Shown: positions 51,633 through 60,164 of the stretch, piece after piece
Numbering within the stretch: position 1 is the first letter of the stretch
Layout of the letters: each line of letters starts with the position of its first letter
From: Endoryza sp044226045
Lineage (GTDB): Bacteria > Bacteroidota > Bacteroidia > Chitinophagales > Chitinophagaceae
Direction of reading: 5' to 3'
NCBI GenBank assembly: GCA_044226045.1
Contig: JBGAHR010000004.1
Span: 62,001 to 126,000 of the forward strand
Length of the DNA stretch: 64,000 nt
Notes under the pieces: model-generated
Database searches by the model: none
Seen by the model: only the letters and a program-made list of their open reading frames with translations
What the model was told of the DNA's origin: nothing
Program-made: the position numbers and the translations under genes

Positions 51633-52751
51633 TCAGGATCTCTTCCGGTAATTCAGCACGGCCCAGCCATTGAGCACAACAGCAAAAGCTCCCATCGCCA
51701 TCAGGTGATGTTTGATATCGGCCAGACCGCTGCCTTTCAATACAACCATTCTCATCACTTCAATAAAATAGGACACCGGGTTGAACCAGGTCAAAACCCT
51801 GGCCCATGCAGGCATACTATCTATGGAAGTGTACAACCCACCAAGCAAAACGAAAATCATCATTATAAAAAACGAAATCAACATGGCCTGCTGCTGGTTC
51901 ACGGCAAAGGTGGACACCAGCAGTCCGAGACCCAATACAGCCAGCAGGAACAGGGCGGCAAAAACATAGATGGTTCCAAAAGAACCAACAGGCACAATGC
52001 CATAGGCAACTCTTGAAATGACCAGGCCAAGCGTAAGGACCACCAGCCCGATTATCCAGAAAGGGATGAGTTTGCCAAGGATGAAAATATGTTTACGGAT
52101 CGGCGTCACATTCAACTGCTCGATGGTCCCAATCTCTTTCTCCTTCACGATATTGATCGCGGCGAGATTCGCTCCTACCATGGTTAACAGGATCACCAGA
52201 ATGCCCGGCACCATGAAAAATTTATAGTTCATCAAAGGATTGAACCAGTTGGAAGACGTGACTTCAATTTGCGTTTCGGGACTGAACCTGGGCATCTGGA
52301 TCCAGTCGGTTCTGATCCTGCCATTATAATCCTGAATGATGGTGCGCAGATAAGCCGCGCCCAGGTTTGCCTTGGTGCCATTGATGGCATTCACTGCCAT
52401 AAACAGGGTGGCTTCGCTTTGCTTTACCAGGTCCTTTTCAAAAGAAGCGGGGATCTGCAAAACCAGGTCGGCCTGGTCGGTTTCCACCTGGTGCAGCGAC
52501 TGCTGCCAGGAAGCCGAATAATCGGTGAGCTGAAAATATCCCGATGCGGTAATCTTGTTGACCAGTTGTCGGCCATACTCGGAATGATCATGATCTACCA
52601 CCGCCAGTTTGATGTTCTTCACTTCATAGTCTGCCGCCCAGGGTAAAACCAGCAACTGCACGATGGGCATCATGAAAATGATCCGCAAGATGGAAGGGTC
52701 CCTGAATATCTGCCGAAACTCCTTCTGCAACAAAAATTTCAACGTTCTCAT
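51633..52751 (-). CDS. ABC-2 type efflux permease (YbhR-like)
   Basis: 372 residues. First membrane helix near LRIIFMMPIVQLLVLPWAAD, a large periplasmic loop (about 40-170), then five helices at the C-terminus (VPGILVILLTMVGANLAAIN, FWIIGLVVLTLGLVISRVAY, LFLLAVLGLGLLVSTFAVN, others). IVKEKEIGTIEQLNVTPIRK is the coupling element typical of ABC-2 drug permeases. It overlaps the preceding permease gene by 4 bp (ATGA), so translation is coupled. It is last in the seven-gene efflux operon and probably a heterodimer with the next protein. Confidence 0.92.
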   Translation of the reverse strand: MRTLKFLLQKEFRQIFRDPSILRIIFMMPIVQLLVLPWAADYEVKNIKLAVVDHDHSEYGRQLVNKITASGYFQLTDYSASWQQSLHQVETDQADLVLQIPASFEKDLVKQSEATLFMAVNAINGTKANLGAAYLRTIIQDYNGRIRTDWIQMPRFSPETQIEVTSSNWFNPLMNYKFFMVPGILVILLTMVGANLAAINIVKEKEIGTIEQLNVTPIRKHIFILGKLIPFWIIGLVVLTLGLVISRVAYGIVPVGSFGTIYVFAALFLLAVLGLGLLVSTFAVNQQQAMLISFFIMMIFVLLGGLYTSIDSMPAWARVLTWFNPVSYFIEVMRMVVLKGSGLADIKHHLMAMGAFAVVLNGWAVLNYRKRS

Positions 52752-53854
52752 GCCAACCTGATTTTAAATTTCTTAATGGCTACCGTTACGAAGAATACCA
52801 TCATCCCGAAAAGGATCAGCGTTTCCTTCCAGACAGCGTCGATGCTCAGTCCTTTAATCATCACCGATTTCACAATGATGTAATACCATTTCGCGGGTAC
52901 GATATTGGAAACAGCCCGCAACGGGGCCGGCATGTTTTCAACGGGGAACATAAATCCGCTGAGCATAACCGTCGGAAGGAATAAGGCCACCAGGGAGATG
53001 AACATGGCTGTTTGCTGCGAACCGGCCGCCGCGGAAATCAACAATCCCAACGCCAGCGACACCAGCGTAAAGAGTATGCTTTCTCCAATGAGCAGCCATA
53101 AATTTCCATTGACCGGCACTTCCAGGACATACACACTCAGCAACAGGATGCTGGCAATATTGACGATCGACAATACCAGGTAAGGAATAGCTTTTGCAAT
53201 TACGATCATCATGGGGCGCATGGGAGATACCAGCAGTATTTCCATGGTTCCGAGTTCCTTCTCCTTTACAATGGTAATGGCGGTCATCATGGTACAAACC
53301 AGCAACAACACCATCGCCATCACGCCCGGCACGAAATTGAATGCTCCTTTCAGTTGCGGGTTGTACAACATGCGCATTTCCGTATGAATGGTATAAGGCA
53401 GTTTTTGCTGTTGCCGCATCCGTTCCTGGAAATCCATGATGATGGAGGAGGCATAATTGGTGAGCGTACTGGCCACGTTTGGGTCAGACGCGTCGGCAAT
53501 CAACTGGATCTGCGCTTTGTTGAAATGTTTCAGATCATCATTGAAATGAGCCGGTATCACCATCGCCATTTTAATGTTGCCCGCCTTGAATTCTTCTTCG
53601 ATCTGCCGATAGCTGTAGATATTACGACCAATGTCGAAATAACGGCTGGCGTTCACCTGAGCAAGCAACGAGGCGGAGGCGGCATCTTTGGAAAGATCCA
53701 GAACGGCTATCCGCGAATTCTTCACTTCGTTCGTCAGAGCGAATCCAAAAATGATGATCTGCACGATGGGCATGCCCAGGAGAATAAACAGGGTCCGCCT
53801 GTCTCGCCAGATGTGAAAAAACTCTTTTTTTACAAAAACCAGGAACTGCTTCAT
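52748..53854 (-). CDS. ABC-2 type efflux permease (YbhS-like)
   Basis: 368 residues, same topology as its neighbour: MKQFLVFVKKEFFHIWRDRR, FILLGMPIVQIIIFGFALTN, a periplasmic loop, then IVKEKELGTMEILLVSPMRP as the coupling motif, with five C-terminal helices (LVLSIVNIASILLLSVYVLE, ILFTLVSLALGLLISAAAGS). It ends inside the start of the second permease gene. Together they fit YbhS/YbhR of E. coli. Confidence 0.92.
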   Translation of the reverse strand: MKQFLVFVKKEFFHIWRDRRTLFILLGMPIVQIIIFGFALTNEVKNSRIAVLDLSKDAASASLLAQVNASRYFDIGRNIYSYRQIEEEFKAGNIKMAMVIPAHFNDDLKHFNKAQIQLIADASDPNVASTLTNYASSIIMDFQERMRQQQKLPYTIHTEMRMLYNPQLKGAFNFVPGVMAMVLLLVCTMMTAITIVKEKELGTMEILLVSPMRPMMIVIAKAIPYLVLSIVNIASILLLSVYVLEVPVNGNLWLLIGESILFTLVSLALGLLISAAAGSQQTAMFISLVALFLPTVMLSGFMFPVENMPAPLRAVSNIVPAKWYYIIVKSVMIKGLSIDAVWKETLILFGMMVFFVTVAIKKFKIRLA

Positions 53855-53902
53855 ATCTATTCAGTCATTTAATAATTTTTTTTCGCTCATGGGTAGCTGT
53901 GA

Positions 53903-54649
53903 TTAGTCCGCACTTCTGGTGGCTTTACGGGCCAGTTTTAGAAATACGTCATCCATGGAGTCGGTCTGGTAGGTCGCCCGCAGGTTCACCGGGCTGTCGA
54001 GCGCTTCAATTTTTCCATCCACCATTATACTGACGCGGTTGCAATACTCTGCTTCATCCATGTAGTGGGTGGTTACAAAAATGGTAATACCCAATTCAGC
54101 GGCCTGGTAGATCATCGCCCAGAATTCCCTTCTGGTAACCGGGTCTACCCCACCGGTCGGTTCATCGAGAAAAACGATCTTGGGATCGTGAAAGATCGCC
54201 ACGGAAAAGGCCAGCTTTTGTTTCCAGCCGAGGGGAAGCGATCCCACCAGCTTGTTGGCTTCCGGTGTCAGGTTCAGGTGTTCCAGGATAAAAGCGGTCT
54301 TGTCTTTGATCTGCTGGTCCGTCATTCCGTAGATGCCTCCGTAAAAACGCATGTTCTCCTTTACCGTCAGATCATCGTACAAAGAAAACTTCTGGCTCAT
54401 GTAACCGATGCTCGCCTTGATTTTCTCGTTCTCCCGGTACACATCATATCCTGCTACAGTAGCAGATCCGGAGGTGGGCATCGATAAGCCACAGAGCATC
54501 CTCATGGCGGTTGTTTTTCCTGCACCGTTGGCTCCCAGGAATCCGAATATCTCTCCTTTGTTCACTTCGAAACTGATGTGGTCGACTGCGGTGAATTCAC
54601 CGAACCTTTTACATAGTTTCTCCGCGGTTATAATTTTTTCACTGGTCAT
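53903..54649 (-). CDS. ABC transporter ATPase, equivalent of the C-terminal half of YbhF
   Basis: 248 residues, one nucleotide-binding domain. Walker A LGANGAGKTTAMRM (about 37-50), Q-loop IGYMSQKFSLYDDLTV, Walker B PKIVFLDEPTGGVDPVTR, H-loop FVTTHYMDEAEYC. The signature region reads SLPLGWKQKLAFSV in place of LSGGQ, the variant of the second half of YbhF. In E. coli both domains are in one chain; here they are separate, with the start one base after the other ATPase's stop. Confidence 0.93.
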   Translation of the reverse strand: MTSEKIITAEKLCKRFGEFTAVDHISFEVNKGEIFGFLGANGAGKTTAMRMLCGLSMPTSGSATVAGYDVYRENEKIKASIGYMSQKFSLYDDLTVKENMRFYGGIYGMTDQQIKDKTAFILEHLNLTPEANKLVGSLPLGWKQKLAFSVAIFHDPKIVFLDEPTGGVDPVTRREFWAMIYQAAELGITIFVTTHYMDEAEYCNRVSIMVDGKIEALDSPVNLRATYQTDSMDDVFLKLARKATRSAD

Positions 54650-54650
54650 A

Positions 54651-55565
54651 TTATTGCATTAAATCCATGAAACAATCTTCAATGGTCGGTTGCAGCGCAA
54701 TCATTTCGAGGCCATTCATTTTTTTTGCCGACAGGTCTTCCCAAAGCTGCACTTCACTTCCCTCGGGGCGCATCACCACGTTGTGATATATACCCGATGG
54801 ATACACGCGTTCTACATAGGGGAGTTCTTTTGTGGAGTTGAGAAGGGAAAGCATATGATCCGATCTGACCCCAATCAGCTTTTTACCAAACTGGTCTACG
54901 ATCCGCCCGGGAGTGTCGATTTTTAGTATCTGTCCGTTCTGCATCAGCGCTACCCGGTCGCACATCGCCGCTTCATCCATATAGGGAGTTGACACCAGGA
55001 TGGTAATACCTTTTTGCCTCAGATCCTTTAACATCGCCCAGAACTCTTTCCTGGAAACCGCATCCACACCGGTGGTGGGTTCATCGAGAAAGAGTACCGT
55101 GGGCCGGTGAATCAGTGCGCAACTGAGCGCCAGTTTCTGTTTCATACCACCCGATAATTTTCCGGCCTTTCTTTTCCGGAAGGGTTCAATCTGAACATAA
55201 ATATCCCGGATCAGCTCGTAGTTCTCTTCGATGGTTGTTTTGAAAATCGTGGCGAAAAATTCGAGGTTTTCTTCCACGCTCAGATCCTGGTACAAGGAAA
55301 AGCGACCCGGCATATACCCCACAGATTGACGGATGGCTTTATATTCTTTTACCACGTCATGTCCATCCACCGAAGCAGTCCCTTCGTCTGCCAGCAACAG
55401 GGTGGTCAGGATACGGAAGAGGGTTGTTTTACCAGCTCCGTCCGGACCGATGATTCCAAACAATTCACCTGGCTTCACTTCGAAGCTGAGTCCCTTCAGG
55501 GCCTGTACTTCCTGCTTGCCGGAGCCATACTTCTTAACCAGGTTTTCTATTTTTACGCTTGCCAT
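54651..55565 (-). CDS. ABC transporter ATPase, equivalent of the N-terminal half of YbhF
   Basis: 304 residues. Walker A GPDGAGKTTLFRI (about 38-50), Q-loop VGYMPGRFSLYQDLSVE, canonical signature LSGGMKQKLALSCAL, Walker B VLFLDEPTTGVDAVSRK, H-loop VSTPYMDEAAMCDR, where the switch His is replaced by Pro (STPYMD). The C-terminal 80 residues are a regulatory extension (LNSTKELPYVERVYPSGIYH). With the second ATPase it would make an asymmetric pair: one site with a degenerate signature and one with a changed H-loop. Confidence 0.93.
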   Translation of the reverse strand: MASVKIENLVKKYGSGKQEVQALKGLSFEVKPGELFGIIGPDGAGKTTLFRILTTLLLADEGTASVDGHDVVKEYKAIRQSVGYMPGRFSLYQDLSVEENLEFFATIFKTTIEENYELIRDIYVQIEPFRKRKAGKLSGGMKQKLALSCALIHRPTVLFLDEPTTGVDAVSRKEFWAMLKDLRQKGITILVSTPYMDEAAMCDRVALMQNGQILKIDTPGRIVDQFGKKLIGVRSDHMLSLLNSTKELPYVERVYPSGIYHNVVMRPEGSEVQLWEDLSAKKMNGLEMIALQPTIEDCFMDLMQ

Positions 55566-55613
55566 GATTTTACTTTATCGCTGATAAATTGCACTCGTTT
55601 ACTTTCGGAACCA

Positions 55614-56549
55614 TCACTTCAACACCACTTCCCCATACATGCCGATCTTCAGCAGTCCGTCATTCTTCACTTTAATCTTCACGGCATACACCAGGTTTGC
55701 TCTTTCTTCCTTGGTTTGAATGGTTTTAGGGGTAAACTCCGCCTTATCGGATATCCAGGTGATGGTACCGGAGTACTCACGGAATTTTTTTTCCCCGCTG
55801 TCGATCAGCACTTTTACGGTTTGATTCAGTTTTATCTGCGGTAATTGTACCCCTGTAACATAAGCACGCAGGTAAACAGTGGACAGATCGGCGATCTTGT
55901 AAAGCGCCTTACCGGCGCTGGTTACTTCCCCGGCCTCTGCATATTTTGCGAGAACGGTACCCTGGATCGGGTTTACAATTCTGGAGCGATTGAGTTGATC
56001 ATCCAGTTGTGCGATCCTTTTCTGAAGCGGAGCGCCTTCACTCAATACCGAACGGTTTTGAGTAGACACAGCATTCTTCTGAACGGCGATCTGTTGCCTG
56101 GTTACGACCATCTCCTTCTGCAGGGCATCGATCTGCGCCACGATATCATCTACCTGCTTCTGGGTGGCGGCATCTGCCTTTACCAGGTTTTCAAATCTTT
56201 TTCTTTCCTTGTCGAGTGTAGCCATCCGTGATTGCTGAACACCCAGCTGGTCTTCGAGCAGGCGTACCTGTGGGGAAACATCCAGTGTCTTTTCATTCAA
56301 TGCCTGGATACTGGCTTCTACCTGTTCTTTTTGAAGAGAGAGGCCTTGCGCGTCTACCAGTCCGATGACACTGTCTTTAGGAATGGTCATTCCTTCGGTG
56401 ATGTTGAAGGCCAGGATTTTTCCCGGAATTTCCGAGGATACGATGACCTCATCGGCTTCAAATGTGCCAGAGGCATCCGAAACATTGTTTGATTGTCCGC
56501 ATCCTGTCATGATTGCTGTTACGAAAACAGGAATTACATAATTTTTCAT
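55614..56549 (-). CDS. HlyD-family periplasmic adaptor lipoprotein (YbhG-like)
   Basis: 311 residues; lipobox TGC at about 15-17 (MKNYVIPVFVTAIMTGCGQS). The membrane-fusion layout is complete: barrel half SSEIPGKILAFNITEGMTIP, a long coiled coil at about 75-185 (RLLEDQLGVQQSRMATLDKE, IDALQKEMVVTRQQIAVQKN), barrel half VNPIQGTVLAKYAEAGEVTS and the beta-barrel domain TVKVLIDSGEKKFREYSGTI. It links the inner-membrane ABC pump to the TolC-like outer-membrane channel. Confidence 0.92.
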   Translation of the reverse strand: MKNYVIPVFVTAIMTGCGQSNNVSDASGTFEADEVIVSSEIPGKILAFNITEGMTIPKDSVIGLVDAQGLSLQKEQVEASIQALNEKTLDVSPQVRLLEDQLGVQQSRMATLDKERKRFENLVKADAATQKQVDDIVAQIDALQKEMVVTRQQIAVQKNAVSTQNRSVLSEGAPLQKRIAQLDDQLNRSRIVNPIQGTVLAKYAEAGEVTSAGKALYKIADLSTVYLRAYVTGVQLPQIKLNQTVKVLIDSGEKKFREYSGTITWISDKAEFTPKTIQTKEERANLVYAVKIKVKNDGLLKIGMYGEVVLK

Positions 56550-56559
56550 GATTTTCTTT

Positions 56560-57861
56560 TTATTGATTGCCCAAAATGTATTTGTAATTGATTTTTGCCT
56601 GCAGGAGTTGTATCTGGTGCGCGATCAACGATTGCCGGGCCTGGTCTTCGGCATTGACTTCACGCAGATAGTCGTTGGCCGTGATCACCCCATTCTCCAG
56701 TTGTGCTTTGGCCGCGTCCTTTACTTTTGTTCTTAGCCCGATGATGGAGCCATCCGATTCTACCAGTCGTTGCAGTTTATCGATCTCGGCCTGTTGCTGT
56801 ACCAGCGCTGCGTTGGTATTTAGCAGAAAGGTTTCTTTCTGCAAGCCAACGATCTGCCGGTTGATGTCAACCAGTTGTTTGTCTTTCTTACTCGTGTACA
56901 GACCGCCGATATTCCAGGTTAGTCTTACTCCGCCGATATAGTAGAAATCAAACTGGTTTTTCAGGAAATTCAATGCAGGTTTCGCATAACCACCCTGTGC
57001 AAAAACACTGGCCTTTGGAATATTGCGGGATTGAATGAGTTTCACCTGGCTGCCGAGCAACTGGTCCTGTGCGTTCAGCAATTGTAATTCGGGTCGAACG
57101 ACATTGTTGTCGGATGATACCGTTATGTTCTCCGGCAAGGTCAGTACCTGGTCTTCCGGCAGCGGTTGATGAATGAATAATCCGAGAGCCTGCATAAAAC
57201 CCGCGCGGGTAGAACGGATCTCTATCGCCCGCTGGTCTGCTTTCAGCAGTTCCGCGTTCAGCAAATCGAGGTTCGACCGGAAAGCCACGCCATTGGCTAC
57301 CTGCGATTCAACTTTGCGAATACCGTTTTGCAGATCTTCCTTGATGAGACCCACCTGCTTCAATTGCTCGTCGAGGTAAAGCGTTCCCAGGAATAACTGG
57401 TTGATCCTTTCCCGAACCTTGAAGAGCTCCACCTCAATTTTCTGTTGCTCAACTTTGGCGTTCAGTTCCTGCTGATTCTTTTGTTCCCGGATCATGCCGC
57501 CGTCATAGATCACCTGGTTGATATCGGCCACTACCTTGTACTGATCCTTGCTTAATGGATCCACATTGAAACCCGGTACCGGAACTTTTATTTCCGTTAC
57601 GGCAGACTGATAACTCGCCTGGGCCAGAAAATTGACCTGGGGCAGGTATCCTTTTTTAAGGTTATCAATATTGATCCCTGTGGTTTTGGCTACCAGGTCC
57701 AGTTGCCTGATCGCCGGGTAATTGGCCCTTGAAAGCTGGTACGCTTCATCCAGCGTAAGCGGTTTGTTTTGCTGTGCGCTCACATCCGACAATGCAAATA
57801 CCAGGCAAAGGGCTGTCATTAGACTTCCTTTCATTTTTAACCATTTAGTTAACTTATGCAT
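56560..57861 (-). CDS. TolC-family outer-membrane efflux protein
   Basis: 433 residues from ATG 57861, or 424 from ATG 57834 (MKGSLMTALCLVFALSDVSA). The signal peptide ends SDVSAQ. Two TolC repeats follow: QNKPLTLDEAYQLSRANYPA, GYLPQVNFLAQASYQSAVTE, YDGGMIREQKNQQELNAKVE, and, in the second half, RNIPKASVFAQGGYAKPALN, GGVRLTWNIGGLYTSKKDKQ, KAQLENGVITANDYLREVNA. It forms the outer-membrane channel for the pump encoded downstream. A near-copy of the tetR operator lies at 57836-57853, inside the first codons of the longer form, which favours the shorter start. Confidence 0.93.
   Translation of the reverse strand: MHKLTKWLKMKGSLMTALCLVFALSDVSAQQNKPLTLDEAYQLSRANYPAIRQLDLVAKTTGINIDNLKKGYLPQVNFLAQASYQSAVTEIKVPVPGFNVDPLSKDQYKVVADINQVIYDGGMIREQKNQQELNAKVEQQKIEVELFKVRERINQLFLGTLYLDEQLKQVGLIKEDLQNGIRKVESQVANGVAFRSNLDLLNAELLKADQRAIEIRSTRAGFMQALGLFIHQPLPEDQVLTLPENITVSSDNNVVRPELQLLNAQDQLLGSQVKLIQSRNIPKASVFAQGGYAKPALNFLKNQFDFYYIGGVRLTWNIGGLYTSKKDKQLVDINRQIVGLQKETFLLNTNAALVQQQAEIDKLQRLVESDGSIIGLRTKVKDAAKAQLENGVITANDYLREVNAEDQARQSLIAHQIQLLQAKINYKYILGNQ
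57836..57853 (-). promoter_or_regulatory. Second TetR-type operator, in front of tolC
   Basis: TTTAACCATTTAGTTAAC differs from the operator upstream of tetR in two of 18 positions. It lies between the tetR stop and the inner tolC start (ATG 57834), where a repressor could act on an internal promoter or on read-through. Confidence 0.6.
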
Positions 57862-57869
57862 AAAAAAAT

Positions 57870-58487
57870 TTATTTCCTTATTGATTCAATGATGACACGG
57901 GGTATTTCCTTGCGGCGTTGCTCCATGATATGCCTGAACTGGAATTCGTCCAGCCCCAGGTTGATCTGGAACATGGGTTTTGCCACAAAAGGAAAAATCG
58001 TGAGTGAAATCAGGTTCATGAGCAACTGAAGCGGACTAATGTCCCGGATCGTTCCTTTGGCCACTTCTGCCGCGATCTGCTCCAGGAATTTGTGCGGCTT
58101 GGGTTTATCCGTTTTCTTCCATACTTTCTCCAGGAAAAACTTCGGATCCCGGTTGATTTCATTCAATACAAACAAGGGCAGGTAAGGGTTTTCAATGGTA
58201 ACTGAAATATACTCATCCACAAAGAGTTCTATTTTCCGGAACAGCGGTTCATCCGATTCAAATATCTGGTTGATCCTGGGAAACAGCTTCGAGGAAGCTT
58301 CGGTAAAGATGTTCTGGAACAATTGTTCCTTGTTTCTGAAATAGTAGTGTAGTAAAGCTTTGTTGATGCCTGCCTCATCTGCAATGTCCTGCATGCGTGC
58401 ACCCATCAGCCCCTGTGTCACAAACACCTTCTTGGCCGCCTCCAGGATGCGCTGCTGCGTATTCTCGTCTTTTTTCTGTCTTGCCAC
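57870..58487 (-). CDS. TetR/AcrR-family repressor of the efflux operon
   Basis: 205 residues. The HTH at about 10-58 reads QQRILEAAKKVFVTQGLMGA, RMQDIADEAGINKALLHYYF, RNKEQLFQNIF. The C-terminal ligand domain is about 145 residues (FLEQIAAEVAKGTIRDISPL). It is the first gene of the operon tetR-tolC-hlyD-ABC-ABC-permease-permease, an arrangement matching cecR-ybhGFSR of E. coli plus a TolC. A perfect palindrome between the -7 box and the ATG indicates autorepression. The inducing compound is unknown. Confidence 0.93.
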   Translation of the reverse strand: MARQKKDENTQQRILEAAKKVFVTQGLMGARMQDIADEAGINKALLHYYFRNKEQLFQNIFTEASSKLFPRINQIFESDEPLFRKIELFVDEYISVTIENPYLPLFVLNEINRDPKFFLEKVWKKTDKPKPHKFLEQIAAEVAKGTIRDISPLQLLMNLISLTIFPFVAKPMFQINLGLDEFQFRHIMEQRRKEIPRVIIESIRK

Positions 58488-58491
58488 TTAA

Positions 58492-58509
58492 TTTAACCAT
58501 TTGGTTAAA
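58492..58509 (-). promoter_or_regulatory. TetR-type operator at the efflux promoter
   Basis: TTTAACCATTTGGTTAAA: arms TTTAACCA and TGGTTAAA are perfectly complementary about a central TT. It sits one base past the -7 box and 4 bp before the tetR ATG, so binding would block initiation. Confidence 0.82.
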
Positions 58510-58510
58510 A

Positions 58511-58543
58511 CAAAGGTAAGATGAAAAATCCCGGATCACCAAA
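58511..58543 (-). promoter_or_regulatory. Bacteroidota-type promoter of the tetR efflux operon
   Basis: On the minus strand TTTG (58543-58540), 21 bp, then TACCTTTG (58518-58511), an exact fit to TTTG-N19-21-TANNTTTG. The palindromic operator begins right after it. Confidence 0.82.
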
Positions 58544-58553
58544 ACTTTTTTAA

Positions 58554-58770
58554 TGGATGGAAGGAAATGGATGGCGGATGGCGGATGGCGGATGACGGAT
58601 GACGGATTAGAGTGTTTCGCGTTTAACGTTTTACGTTTCACGTCGGTTTACGGTTTTCAGTTTGCTGTTTGCAGTTACTATTAGCTCAATTTTGACTTTT
58701 GAATTTTAACTTTTGACTTTTGAATTCGCCATCCGCCATCCGTAATCCGTAATCCGTCATTCGTCATCCC
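58554..58770. repeat. Gap holding all four heptad families
   Basis: ATGGCGG x3 and ATGACGG x2 in exact register at 58571-58605; CGTTTAA/CGTTTTA/CGTTTCA at about 58618-58642; GGTTTAC/GGTTTTC/GTTTGCT at about 58645-58676; GACTTTT heptads at about 58690-58726; and six exact CGCCATC/CGTAATC/CGTCATC heptads at 58727-58768. The first and last blocks are complementary, so the gap can close into a stem. It lies between hmgA and the tetR promoter. Confidence 0.9.
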
Positions 58771-58782
58771 CCTCGTTCTCCC

Positions 58783-59940
58783 CTATTCTGCCCAGCTCAT
58801 TACATAATTCGCGTTTTCTATATCGAGCGCCTGTTGAGTGAGCATAAGCGGATGAAAGGTGTCGACCATAACTGCCAGCTCCCTGGTTTCTTTGGCTCCC
58901 AGGCTTCTTTCCACGGCACCGGGATGAGGGCCATGCGGGATGCCGGCGGGATGTAAGGTGATCATACCCCTGGTTACGTTTTTGCGGCTCATGAAATCGC
59001 CGTCGACATAATACAGCACTTCATCGCTGTCGATATTGGAGTGATTGTATGGAGCAGGGATGGCTTGGGGATGATAATCGTACAGCCTGGGAACAAATGA
59101 GCAGATCACAAAATTGTGTGCTTCGAAGGTCTGGTGAACAGGAGGTGGCTGGTGTACCCGGCCGGTGATGGGTTCAAAATCGTGAATACTGAATGCATAA
59201 GGATAACAGCATCCATCCCAACCCACCACATCGAATGGATGGGTACCATAATGGAGGTTGTACAACATTCCTTTCTTTTTGGCCCTGATCAGGAAATCAC
59301 CGGACTGATCATATGTTTCCAGTTCCTGTGGCCCGCGGATATCACGTTCACAATAGGGCGCATGTTCCAGCAGTTGCCCGAATTTGCTCATGTATCTTTT
59401 CGGATATCTCACCGGACTAAAAGATTCAACAATAAACAGTCGGTTATCGGGCGTATCAAACCGGATCTGGTAAATGGTTCCTCTCGGGATCACGAGGTAG
59501 TCGCCATATCCGAAAGGAATGTTTCCATACATCGTGCGGAGCAGTCCGGAGCCTTCGTGGATAAAGATGACCTCATCCGCGTCTGTATTCTTGTAAAAAT
59601 AATCGGTCAGGCTTTCCTGCGGGGCGGCCAATACAATATGGCAATCGTTGTTCACCAAAACCGGGATACGACTGCTGAGATAATCCTTGGCAGGCGGAAC
59701 ACGGAATCCTTCAAAACACCGATGACTCAACATCTTCTCTTCGGCTATCACAGGTGCGACACTCACCTGCGCTTCCGTTCTGATGATCTGGGTAGGCGGA
59801 TGGCAATGGTATAACAATGAGTAATCATTGCTGAAACCTTCGGTTGAAAAAAGTTGTTCTGAATACAACTGACCGTTGGGTTTTCTAAACTGTGTATGAC
59901 GTTTATGCGGAATAGCTCCCAATGAAAGGTAATGTGGCAT
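58783..59940 (-). CDS. hmgA: Homogentisate 1,2-dioxygenase-type enzyme
   Basis: 385 residues from MPHYLSLGAIPHKRHTQFRK (ATG 59940), the length of Bacteroidota homologues; a longer frame adds 17 hydrophobic residues. It opens the ring of homogentisate in tyrosine and phenylalanine breakdown, using Fe(II). Cupin features: DEVIFIHEGSGLLRTMYGNI, GDYLVIPRGTIYQIRF, and the metal-site region HNFVICSFVPRLYDYHPQAI, PAPYNHSNIDSDEVLYYVDG, ITLHPAGIPHGPHPGAVERS. The neighbouring genes of the pathway (fah, maiA, hppD) are not in view. Confidence 0.88.
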   Translation of the reverse strand: MPHYLSLGAIPHKRHTQFRKPNGQLYSEQLFSTEGFSNDYSLLYHCHPPTQIIRTEAQVSVAPVIAEEKMLSHRCFEGFRVPPAKDYLSSRIPVLVNNDCHIVLAAPQESLTDYFYKNTDADEVIFIHEGSGLLRTMYGNIPFGYGDYLVIPRGTIYQIRFDTPDNRLFIVESFSPVRYPKRYMSKFGQLLEHAPYCERDIRGPQELETYDQSGDFLIRAKKKGMLYNLHYGTHPFDVVGWDGCCYPYAFSIHDFEPITGRVHQPPPVHQTFEAHNFVICSFVPRLYDYHPQAIPAPYNHSNIDSDEVLYYVDGDFMSRKNVTRGMITLHPAGIPHGPHPGAVERSLGAKETRELAVMVDTFHPLMLTQQALDIENANYVMSWAE

Positions 59941-60007
59941 GCGATCGAAATTTGAATTGAATAAAATAAAAGGAAAAATTACATCGGCCAACAGGCCCGT
60001 TCAAAAG

Positions 60008-60103
60008 TTATCTGCCCCGGGATAATTCCAGGGTGGTCAGCAGGAAAACATATTTCCATTTGCGCTTATCAATCCAGTAGAGAAAATTGCGATGGAATGG
60101 CAT
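60008..60103 (-). CDS. Possible 31-residue peptide upstream of hmgA
   Basis: ATG 60101-60103 to TAA 60008-60010. It begins MPFHRNFLYWIDKRKWKYVF and continues LLTTLELSRGR: basic, with aromatic and hydrophobic residues. It is co-directional with hmgA and ends 67 bp before the hmgA start. It could be a leader peptide or a chance frame; I have no family match. Confidence 0.25.
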   Translation of the reverse strand: MPFHRNFLYWIDKRKWKYVFLLTTLELSRGR

Positions 60104-60164
60104 CACTCAAAATTAAGGAGTTTTCTGTTCGGATTTACTTTGTAGTTTGCGCCTTTATCACCGT

